From an uncultured Candidatus Melainabacteria bacterium (GTDB lineage Bacteria; Cyanobacteriota; Vampirovibrionia; Gastranaerophilales; Gastranaerophilaceae), in the NCBI GenBank assembly GCA_934754855.1, contig CAKVJR010000102.1, positions 1 to 6,301 of the forward strand: a stretch of DNA of 6,301 nucleotides. Reading direction: 5' to 3'. A program made the position numbers and the translations under genes. Positions 1 to 5,701 of the stretch are shown here, one piece after another. Numbering within the stretch: position 1 is the stretch's first letter; each line of letters opens with the position of its first letter. Under the pieces are notes generated by a model. That model was not told where the DNA came from and did no database searches. It was given only the letters and a program-made list of their open reading frames with translations.

Positions 1-20
1 CGTGACTTGTTTTGTAAACT

Positions 21-72
21 CAACTTGAGCGGCTAAACTCGCTACGCTCAGACAGTAGCCGCTTTGAAGTTG
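21..72. repeat. long imperfect inverted repeat (hairpin)
   Basis: CAACTT (21-26) pairs with AAGTTG (67-72), and AGCGGCTA (28-35) pairs with TAGCCGCT (56-63), separated by a 1x3 internal bulge. This gives 14 paired bases around a 20-base loop that itself contains CGCTACGCTC. There is no run of T after either arm, so it does not look like an intrinsic terminator. It resembles a dispersed palindromic repeat, or the end of an element extending beyond the window. Confidence 0.6.
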
Positions 73-226
73 TTTCGCTAACCAAAACTACGTCCCTGCG
101 TTGATGCGGGGTCGTTGATTTATCTGTTATTTGATAAAAATTTTAAACAGTAATTGTAATTGCAAACGATTACTTCAGATACTTCATTTGCATTGAAATA
201 GTAGCAGATTTATCTCGATATCTTCG

Positions 227-255
227 TTGACAAACCTTTTTGAACTCACTACAAT
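227..255 (+). promoter_or_regulatory. sigma-70 promoter of the radical SAM operon
   Basis: The -35 box TTGACA (227-232) is a perfect consensus match, the spacer is exactly 17 bases, and the -10 box TACAAT (250-255) matches five of six consensus bases. Transcription should start near 261-263. The ATG of the first gene is at 265, so the predicted leader is only about 2-5 bases and the mRNA would be leaderless or nearly so. No Shine-Dalgarno sequence lies before that ATG, which agrees with this reading. Confidence 0.72.
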
Positions 256-264
256 TAACATATT

Positions 265-1281
265 ATGAGATACACAAGTTGCTTTCTTTTAGAACACGGA
301 ATGGCTTTCGGAAGAAATAATGTCAAACCCTGCACTTGTTTGCAAGGTTACAATTTGTGTTGGGTAAAAGAATATCACGGAGAGCCTTTTGACGCCGATG
401 CGTATCTGAAACTTCGACAAAAATATGTTGATTTATTAAAAAAAGGAATAATCCCCGAAACTTGTGTCGGTTGTGCAAATCTTGAGGAAAAAGAGTGGAG
501 CGATGAGGCGAGTGTTGAATTTATCGTAGTCGGAAACGAAACAAAATGCTCTTGCGATTGCTTTTATTGTTGGTTTGCAGAGGACAAAGAATATTTTAAT
601 AACTTCAAAAGTTACAACATTATGCCGATTTTAAATTCTTTAAAAGAAAAAAATCTTTTAAAAAACCTCACAATTGACGTTGTCGGCGGAGAATGCACCG
701 AGTACAAAAAGGGCGAATTGGAAGAAATCGTAAATTTCATTTTGAACGGAGATAATTATTTTATCCACTTTTTCTCGTCGGGAATGTTTTACTCGGATTT
801 AATTGCCGAAGTCATGAAAAATTCCAAGGCAAACATTGTCGTTTCAGTAGATTCAGGCACGAGAGAAACTTATGAAAAAATTAAACGGGTTAAAGCCTTT
901 GATAAAGTTTGGGAGAACATGGCAAAATACTCTCAAATAGCGGTAATTGACGAACTTTGTCAAAAAGGTTTTGTTATTTTAAAATACATAATTATCCCCG
1001 GAATTAACGACAATATTGAAGAATTCAGGGCTTTTGCACAAAGAGCAAAAGAATGCGGCTGCAAATGGATTAGAATTTCGGTCGTATATCAATGGTGGCT
1101 TGAAAATTCGAGCAAACCGATGCCGAAAAATCTGTTTGCATTACTCGATTTTATTGAAACTTTCAGAAACGATTTCAAAATCGAATATGTCGAAGATTCC
1201 GTCTATCTTTGGCGAAAACGTATGATTGAGGATAAATCCTACAAAGGACAAAATCCTTGCGAAAACAAGGCGGGTTGCTGA
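265..1281 (+). CDS. radical SAM protein, first of three tandem paralogues
   Basis: A 338-residue radical SAM enzyme. The CX3CX2C motif (C95, C99, C102) should bind the [4Fe-4S] cluster that cleaves S-adenosylmethionine. GGE at 141-143 is the SAM-binding motif after the second strand, VSVDSGTRETY is a typical mid-barrel segment, and LKYIIIPGINDN (239-250) matches the late-barrel segment of this superfamily. Before the core lie C6, C23/C25 and C67-x2-C70, resembling a SPASM-type auxiliary cluster motif moved to the N-terminus. The ATG at 265 is chosen because an in-frame stop lies at 256-258, and because starting at the next ATG (301) would lose C6, which both paralogues keep. No ribosome-binding site is visible. 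It is the most diverged copy: CTC replaces CC, GGE replaces GGD, and a tail adds C332 and C338. The substrate is unknown. The family call is firm; the specific function cannot be assigned. Confidence 0.9.
   Translation: MRYTSCFLLEHGMAFGRNNVKPCTCLQGYNLCWVKEYHGEPFDADAYLKLRQKYVDLLKKGIIPETCVGCANLEEKEWSDEASVEFIVVGNETKCSCDCFYCWFAEDKEYFNNFKSYNIMPILNSLKEKNLLKNLTIDVVGGECTEYKKGELEEIVNFILNGDNYFIHFFSSGMFYSDLIAEVMKNSKANIVVSVDSGTRETYEKIKRVKAFDKVWENMAKYSQIAVIDELCQKGFVILKYIIIPGINDNIEEFRAFAQRAKECGCKWIRISVVYQWWLENSSKPMPKNLFALLDFIETFRNDFKIEYVEDSVYLWRKRMIEDKSYKGQNPCENKAGC
1268..1274 (+). promoter_or_regulatory. ribosome-binding site of the second radical SAM gene
   Basis: AGGCGGG lies 6 bases before the ATG at 1281. 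It supports that ATG over the in-frame TTG at 1257, which would add eight residues absent from the paralogues. It sits inside the last codons of the preceding gene, so translation of the two is probably coupled. Confidence 0.55.
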
Positions 1282-2270
1282 TGAACGGCTGTTCTTGCGA
1301 ATTATTAAAAAACGAAATTACGTTTTTTCAAAATCAAATTCAATCCTGTTGCTCAAGTCAATTGGGTCCCGTTTATTATCCTGATTATAAAGGTGAAAAG
1401 GTTGATGTTCAGAAGATTTTAGAGATAAAATCAAATGCTTTTGAACAAATGAAAAACGGGGATATTCCAAAAAATTGCAAGGGTTGTTTTAACCTGAAAC
1501 CCTTTGACGGCAAAGATTTTCAACGTAAATTTTCAAGATTAATCATAAGTCATTGGGTGCATTGTAATTGCAGTTGTATTTATTGTGCAAGGAATGAATT
1601 TTCGGACGGAAAAGTAACGAGAGAGCCGAAAAACAGCGATTATTATGATATGCTGCCCATACTTCGGAAAATGTATCAAAACGACCTTCTCTCAACGAAT
1701 AACGACTTGTTCGTGGATTTTCAGGGCGGAGATATTTCCGTATTGAAAGAATTTGACGACATCATAAAAGAACTTATGACTCATAATGTAGGCTACATAA
1801 GGTTTACGACGAATAATATCATCTATCAGCCATTAATTGCGGAACTTTTTAAGCAAGGTAAGGCGGAATTGATGACATCGCTCGATTGCGGAACTAAAGA
1901 AACTTACCTTAAACTCAAGCGTGTCAACAAATTCGACGACACGATAGAAAATTTGAAAAAATACAAACAGGCTTGCCCTAATGCGTATATTTTCGTAAAA
2001 TATATTACGGTCAAAGGGATAAACGACAATGTTGACGAGGTAAACAAGTTCCTCGATTTGATGTTTGAAATCGGCATTCCGACAGTATCGTTTGAAATTG
2101 ACTATCGGGATATAATGATGAATCCGAACAAAAGATTTGAAATTCCGAGTCATTATTATGAATTGCTTGATATTTTCAAGCAAAGATGCGAAAACAATAA
2201 TGTTCAACTGACTTTATTCACTCATACGGAAAATGTTATGAAACAAGGTTGGTTCGGAAAGGATACATAA
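1281..2270 (+). CDS. radical SAM protein, second of three tandem paralogues
   Basis: A 329-residue radical SAM enzyme. The cluster motif is C95, C99, C102, in exactly the same residue positions as in the first copy. GGD is at 149-151, LDCGTKETYLKLKRV is in the mid-barrel, and VKYITVKGINDN is at 239-250. The N-terminal auxiliary-cluster-like cysteines are C4/C6, C23-C24 and C66-x2-C69, the last within a 'GDIPKNCKGC' segment typical of the end of SPASM modules. The ATG at 1281 shares its A with the stop of the upstream gene (TGATG), has an AGGCGGG ribosome-binding site and aligns with the start of the third copy. It is closer to the third copy than to the first, sharing CC, GGD, the FTTNN-IYQP segment and SLDCG. 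It probably acts on the same kind of substrate as its neighbours; the substrate is not known. Confidence 0.9.
   Translation: MNGCSCELLKNEITFFQNQIQSCCSSQLGPVYYPDYKGEKVDVQKILEIKSNAFEQMKNGDIPKNCKGCFNLKPFDGKDFQRKFSRLIISHWVHCNCSCIYCARNEFSDGKVTREPKNSDYYDMLPILRKMYQNDLLSTNNDLFVDFQGGDISVLKEFDDIIKELMTHNVGYIRFTTNNIIYQPLIAELFKQGKAELMTSLDCGTKETYLKLKRVNKFDDTIENLKKYKQACPNAYIFVKYITVKGINDNVDEVNKFLDLMFEIGIPTVSFEIDYRDIMMNPNKRFEIPSHYYELLDIFKQRCENNNVQLTLFTHTENVMKQGWFGKDT
2258..2263 (+). promoter_or_regulatory. ribosome-binding site of the third radical SAM gene
   Basis: AAAGGA ends 6 bases before the ATG at 2270, a near-ideal Shine-Dalgarno sequence and spacing. It favours this ATG over the in-frame TTG at 2249 and lies within the end of the second gene, consistent with coupled translation. 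Confidence 0.65.
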
Positions 2271-3250
2271 TGTGGTGCGAACAGATTAATCATCATTTAA
2301 CTTTTTATCCGGATAAAATGGAAGGCTGTTGTTCAGGTTTTCAAGGACCGATTTTGCTGAAAAATCTAACGGAAAATATCGAAATTGATTGGGAAAAGAT
2401 AAAACAAGAAAGACTTGATTTTATAAAAAGACTCGAAAACAACGATATTCCGAAAGGTTGCAACGGCTGTCCGCACTTAAAAGACGGTTCAATCCCCGAA
2501 GATGAAGATTTCAGATACAAAAAAATCATATTAAACCACTATACACACTGCAACTGCAAATGCGTTTATTGCACAAGAATGAAATATTATCCCCGTGATT
2601 TTACGGAAACGCAGAGAAAGCCCGATTATTATCACGTTTTGCCGATAATAAAACAGATTTACGCACTTGGTGACAGCGAGGTCAATAAAAGATTTATGAA
2701 AGTTGATTTCCAAGGCGGAGATTTGTGCGTCCTTGATGAATTTGAAGACGTTTTGCAATTTTTGCTCGATAACGGCTGCAACGACCTCGAATTTACGACA
2801 AATAACCTGATATATCAACCTATGATTGAAAAATGTCTGGCTGCAGGCAGAGGTTTTATGATTTCATCGCTCGATTGCGGCTCGAGAGAAACTTATCTGA
2901 AACTTAAAAAAGTCGATAAGTTCGACGTTTTTGTCGAAAATATAAAACGTTATTTGGCTGCAATCAACGACAAATACAGGATTTTGCTCAGTTATATCGT
3001 TGTTAAAAATATCAATGATAACCTTGAAGAAGCACAAAAATTTCTCAACCTGATAAAAGAACTCGGCATTGAAAGAATACGCTTTGAGATAGACTACAAC
3101 GATCTTTTGGGCTACAAAGGCAGATTTGAAGTTCCAAAACATTATTACGATATTTTTAATTTGTTTGAAAAATTCACTCAAGAAAACAAAATCGAATTTC
3201 TTTATCAGCCATACACAAAAGAAATTATGGACAGAGGATTTTGCGGATAA
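2270..3250 (+). CDS. radical SAM protein, third of three tandem paralogues
   Basis: A 326-residue radical SAM enzyme with C94, C98, C101 as the CX3CX2C cluster motif, GGD at 149-151, SSLDCGSRETYLKLKKV in the mid-barrel and LSYIVVKNINDN at 240-251. The N-terminus shows the clearest auxiliary-cluster pattern of the three: C3, then a short strand ending in G-C20-C21, then C64-x2-C67 within NDIPKGCNGC. This is the order of cysteines expected of a reduced SPASM module, but ahead of the barrel. The ATG overlaps the previous stop by one base (TAATG). It ends with EIMDRGFCG, matching the end of the second copy (VMKQGWFGKDT) and lacking the longer tail of the first. No intrinsic terminator follows. 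The family call is firm; the reaction and substrate are not recognised. Confidence 0.9.
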   Translation: MWCEQINHHLTFYPDKMEGCCSGFQGPILLKNLTENIEIDWEKIKQERLDFIKRLENNDIPKGCNGCPHLKDGSIPEDEDFRYKKIILNHYTHCNCKCVYCTRMKYYPRDFTETQRKPDYYHVLPIIKQIYALGDSEVNKRFMKVDFQGGDLCVLDEFEDVLQFLLDNGCNDLEFTTNNLIYQPMIEKCLAAGRGFMISSLDCGSRETYLKLKKVDKFDVFVENIKRYLAAINDKYRILLSYIVVKNINDNLEEAQKFLNLIKELGIERIRFEIDYNDLLGYKGRFEVPKHYYDIFNLFEKFTQENKIEFLYQPYTKEIMDRGFCG

Positions 3251-3349
3251 AATTTACATGTAAAAATTTATTAATTGGTGTAAAATAAGGTAGCAAAAAA
3301 AATATATTTTGTGGTTTAAAGCGAACATCTCGAGAAAGAAGTTTAAACT
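3251..3349. other. intergenic gap before the protease gene
   Basis: The gap contains a 12-base perfect palindrome, TTTACATGTAAA (3253-3264), directly after the operon stop. Further on are AT-rich sequence with a possible -10 (TATATT, 3303-3308) lacking a good -35, TGGTTTAAA at 3312-3320, and GTTTAAAC at 3341-3348 touching the start codon. The palindrome is too AT-rich and lacks the run of T needed for a terminator. No small ORF that could be a precursor peptide is seen here. Confidence 0.4.
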
Positions 3350-4858
3350 ATGCAAATTTCATCAACAAATAACGTTAACAAAATTATTGATAACACACAC
3401 GTTCAGCAAGCGAAAAAAACGCAGGCTGAAACCGTAAATGACCGTGTAACAAGCGGTTCAGAGAAAATATCAGGTTCGCTTTGGAGAGCAATGACCCAAA
3501 AAGTTGACCCGTACGGAGCAAGAACATATTTGTTCAAACAGGGCTTGATGCTTGGGTTATCACCGTCTGATGTAAAAAATCTTGTTTCAGTTATGGAAAA
3601 AGGTTCTGTTGAAACAAGTAATATAGAAATGCTCTTAAACCTTGTAAAAGATGGTGATTTAAGCAAAAGAACTATCCGATTTGTCTGTGCGGAAGGAATG
3701 ATGACGGAGTCTATGGAAAAAGACATCGACATGATTTATGAGGCAAAGGCTGACGGAGTTGACGTAAACGAACGTTATGTTCCGCATAGAGCAAATAAAG
3801 AAGAGGCTTTGGCAAATTCTGAAGTCGGAGATGTATTTGCACTCGACGGAGAAGAAAATGTTTTCATAAAGAATAAAGATGGCGAAGCCGAACAGTTAAA
3901 AATGAACAGAGATATGTATTTGTCTTTGTTCCCTATTGCCGAAAGATTTGCCTCAGCACAAAATAAAGCGGGCGACTGCTATTATTTGTCAGCGATTAAT
4001 GCGATGATGGATAATCCGAATTCAAGAGCAAATGTTTTACAATGCTTTGAACAGGACGGAAACAGCGTAAAAATCAAATTCCCTGATAGCGATTATGAAT
4101 ATGTTACAGAGAATGCAGAACTTAAAAAAACATCAGAAAAAAGTAAAATTTTAGTCGGTGCAACAGGCTTACAATTGCTTGAACACGCATTCGGATATAA
4201 AGAAGAAGCTATTGCGATTAACCAATATTATGAAGGCTACAATAAGGCGATGAGTTCTTTAAAAGAACAATTGGAATCAGCAACCGATAAAAATGTTAAA
4301 AATGATATTGAAAGACAAATTTCGGATTACGAACTCAGTAATAAAACTTTTGAAACGGATAGAGCATCAAGAACCCCGAAAATGGTCTTTGACAGAGACG
4401 AAGAACACAATATTGTAACGGATAAAAACGGTGTTGGAATTTTCCGCAACGTTGACAATGTGGGCAAAACAACAGGCATGTATTATAAATCCACAGCCGA
4501 TTACTATCGTTCTGAGGGCGGTTTCCTTGATACGGTATTTAAAAATTTCGGCTATGACGCAGATTATAAACATGGATGCGACGAAGAAACAATAGCAATG
4601 ATTGGACATTTTGATGATGCCGATTCATATCTTATTTTGGGCGGAACAAAATCCGGTCATTCACCGTTAGAAAAGAAATTAGACCGTTCAATGAGTATGT
4701 ACACAGGTCACGCATATCGAATTATCCCGTTCAGAGATAATGACGGCAGCGAAAAATTCCGAGTTTCAAACCCTTGGAACGGTTCACACGATGCCGTAAT
4801 GACCTTTGAGGACATGTCAAAATACTTTACTCAATTCAGTTGTGTAAAAGTTAAATAG
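3350..4858 (+). CDS. calpain-like (peptidase family C2) cysteine protease
   Basis: A 502-residue protein with the signature of calpain-type cysteine proteases. Q204 sits six residues before C210 in the AGDCYYLSAINAM segment (compare QGxxGDCW in calpains). Catalytic H454 is in TGHAYRI and N474 in SNPWNG, with W476 following. Between them, GLQLLEHAFGYK (around 272) corresponds to the conserved W-x-LLEKA helix of calpains. The Cys-His distance of 244 residues exceeds that of classical calpains and includes a charged, probably helical stretch around 295-330. Residues 1-45 are polar, rich in Asn, Thr and Ser, with no hydrophobic signal peptide; residues 45-200 match no domain I recognise. No membrane segment or EF-hand-like region is seen. 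The ATG at 3350 has AGAAAG about 11 bases upstream. The triad predicts an active endopeptidase; its target, location and calcium need are unknown. It follows the radical SAM operon by 99 bases. Confidence 0.82.
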   Translation: MQISSTNNVNKIIDNTHVQQAKKTQAETVNDRVTSGSEKISGSLWRAMTQKVDPYGARTYLFKQGLMLGLSPSDVKNLVSVMEKGSVETSNIEMLLNLVKDGDLSKRTIRFVCAEGMMTESMEKDIDMIYEAKADGVDVNERYVPHRANKEEALANSEVGDVFALDGEENVFIKNKDGEAEQLKMNRDMYLSLFPIAERFASAQNKAGDCYYLSAINAMMDNPNSRANVLQCFEQDGNSVKIKFPDSDYEYVTENAELKKTSEKSKILVGATGLQLLEHAFGYKEEAIAINQYYEGYNKAMSSLKEQLESATDKNVKNDIERQISDYELSNKTFETDRASRTPKMVFDRDEEHNIVTDKNGVGIFRNVDNVGKTTGMYYKSTADYYRSEGGFLDTVFKNFGYDADYKHGCDEETIAMIGHFDDADSYLILGGTKSGHSPLEKKLDRSMSMYTGHAYRIIPFRDNDGSEKFRVSNPWNGSHDAVMTFEDMSKYFTQFSCVKVK

Positions 4859-4923
4859 TTTATGGTTTAAACTTTGCTGATTTTATGCTAAGATTTCCAA
4901 AGAAGATTTAGAAAGAAATTTTA

Positions 4924-5310
4924 GTGAACGAAACGTACGAAAAAAACTCTGCAAGCAAGGAAGATTACCTTGAATTGATTTATGAATTTTCAAATTCCAA
5001 ATCAGATTTCAAGGCGGTCGATATTGCGAAAAGAATGAACATTTCAAGAGCCTCTGTCAGTGAGGCTTTGCAGAAACTTGCCTCACAGGGCTATATTGTT
5101 TATGAAAAATATAAACCTGCAGTGTTGACGGAAAAGGGATTAGAACTTGCCGAAAAGGTTTACAATAAACATAAGGTGCTATGTTCGTTTTTCAAAAATC
5201 ATCTTAATCTTTCGGAAGAAGAATCTCAAATTAACGCATGCCGAATCGAACACGTTATAACTGAATCTGCATTTGAAAAGATTAAAGAAATGGTTGAGAC
5301 TTTTGAATAA
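4924..5310 (+). CDS. DtxR/MntR-family metal-dependent transcription regulator
   Basis: A 128-residue regulator with a winged helix-turn-helix (about residues 10-75; recognition helix near NISRASVSEALQKL, wing near YEKYKPAVLT) and a helical dimerisation and metal-binding domain (about 76-128). It lacks the C-terminal SH3-like domain of DtxR, so it has the compact build of MntR. Candidate metal ligands by motif alignment are D14, E17, H83, C106, E109 and H110. D14 matches Asp8 of Bacillus MntR, while C106 in NACRIEHVI matches Cys102 of DtxR. Such proteins repress iron or manganese uptake genes when metal is bound. The GTG start at 4924 is required because the next in-frame ATG (residue 38) would remove D14, E17 and part of the DNA-binding domain. 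A weak ribosome-binding site, GAAAG, lies about 9 bases upstream, and a possible -10 (TATGCT, 4884-4889) lacks a good -35. No metal transporter gene is adjacent in this window. Confidence 0.85.
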   Translation: MNETYEKNSASKEDYLELIYEFSNSKSDFKAVDIAKRMNISRASVSEALQKLASQGYIVYEKYKPAVLTEKGLELAEKVYNKHKVLCSFFKNHLNLSEEESQINACRIEHVITESAFEKIKEMVETFE

Positions 5311-5331
5311 AGTTTTTTAGAATAATTTAGA

Positions 5332-5352
5332 GTCATACTGAAGCGGAAACGA
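5332..5352 (+). repeat. diverged copy of the GTCATACTGA repeat
   Basis: GTCATACTGAAGCGGAAACGA matches the start of the copy at 5563-5583 (GTCATACTGAGGCGGAGCCGA) at 18 of 21 positions. The inverted partner arm found beside the second copy is not seen here, so this looks like a decayed or partial unit. Confidence 0.55.
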
Positions 5353-5396
5353 CAAATTCAATTAATCTGTCAGAAGAATGGCATGTTGGGTTTACT

Positions 5397-5525
5397 GTCA
5401 TTGCGAGGAACGAGCGAGCAGAGTGCGAGGGCTTGGCGATGAAAAGACAGAGTCTTTGACATCGACAACCCGCAGACACGTTTAATGCGAGCGAAGTGAT
5501 AAACAATCTCGACGAAGCAATCCAG
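5397..5525. repeat. compound palindromic repeat element
   Basis: The outer ends are GTCATTGCGAGG (5397-5408) and GACGAAGCAATCCAG (5511-5525), so ATTGC and GCAAT face each other. Inside, TTGGCGATG (5433-5441) pairs with CATCGACAA (5460-5468) with one mismatch. A perfect inner hairpin is capped there: AAAGAC (5443-5448), loop AGA, GTCTTT (5452-5457). Flanking GAGGG and CCCGC extend the stem imperfectly. It resembles the dispersed palindromic repeats with TCATTGCGAG and GAAGCAATCC ends found in several bacterial genomes, here with a structured insert. It encodes no transposase. Confidence 0.6.
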
Positions 5526-5562
5526 TGTTTAATCGTTTATTGTAAAACTTTATACATTCATC

Positions 5563-5643
5563 GTCATACTGAGGCGGAGCCGAAGTAGCTATTTCCCTCG
5601 ACATTTCACAGATTCTTCGGTTTTTGCAAAACCTCAGAATGAC
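5563..5643. repeat. inverted repeat with GTCAT-CTGAGG ends
   Basis: The left arm, GTCATACTGAGG followed by a GC-rich link and CCGAAG (5563-5585), is mirrored by the right arm, CTTCGG followed by a T-rich/A-rich link and CCTCAGAATGAC (5615-5643). Both the 12-base ends (11 of 12 matching) and the 6-base inner blocks pair, leaving a spacer of about 29 bases. The arrangement suggests a small non-coding palindromic element. It lies in the gap between the metalloregulator and the XRE gene. Confidence 0.6.
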
Positions 5644-5654
5644 CATTATTGATT

Positions 5655-5672
5655 GGTTGACTAAAGTCAACC
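5655..5672. repeat. GGTTGACT palindrome
   Basis: GGTTGACT, two bases AA, AGTCAACC: perfect 8-base arms. It lies about 30 bases beyond the stop codon of the minus-strand XRE gene. No T run follows on either strand, so if it terminates that transcript it would do so weakly. It may be another dispersed repeat. Confidence 0.55.
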
Positions 5673-5701
5673 CTACAAGGTTTAATCCATATTTTACATT
5701 T

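Larger units (their letters stand above)
1..264. other. non-coding left flank
   Basis: No open reading frame of useful length is seen on either strand. All three forward frames hit stops within the first 40 bases. The stretch holds the hairpin at 21-72, a weak second hairpin around 93-110 (CCCTGC against GCGGGG with a G-U pair), an AT-rich part, and the promoter of the radical SAM operon at its right end. A weaker second promoter candidate is TTGCAT (188-193), 17 bases, TATCTC (211-216); it would give a leader of roughly 40 bases. Confidence 0.6.
5311..5701. other. gene-free, repeat-rich region
   Basis: About 390 bases without a credible gene. It contains a diverged GTCATACTGA repeat (5332-5352), a compound hairpin element (5397-5525), an inverted repeat (5563-5643) and a GGTTGACT palindrome (5655-5672). 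GC content is higher inside the repeats than around them. The only ORF of any length, on the minus strand, lies entirely over these repeats and is not a gene. Confidence 0.65.

Noticed and set aside
1016..1225. 69-residue forward ORF inside the first radical SAM gene
   Set aside because: It is out of frame within a strongly supported coding region, has no motif, and is best explained as a shadow.
1257..1280. TTG start giving eight more residues on the second radical SAM protein
   Set aside because: The ATG at 1281 has a better-placed Shine-Dalgarno sequence and aligns with the paralogue's start.
2249..2269. TTG start giving seven more residues on the third radical SAM protein
   Set aside because: AAAGGA six bases before the ATG at 2270 fits much better, and the extra residues have no counterpart.
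1833..3181. Minus-strand ORFs opposite the second and third radical SAM genes
   Set aside because: They are antisense shadows without domains, recurring at equivalent places because the two genes are paralogues.
3253..3264. TTTACATGTAAA as an intrinsic terminator of the radical SAM operon
   Set aside because: The stem would be almost all A-T with no usable loop and no following T run. At most it is a protein-binding palindrome.
3251..3349. RiPP precursor peptide between the radical SAM genes and the protease
   Set aside because: No ORF longer than a few codons with a start was found here; the ATG at 3258 is followed at once by a stop.
5482..5670. 62-residue ORF on the minus strand
   Set aside because: It lies wholly across the palindromic repeats, has no recognisable domain and no ribosome-binding site.
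5332..5672. CRISPR array
   Set aside because: The repeats differ in sequence and orientation, are not regularly spaced, and no cas gene is present.
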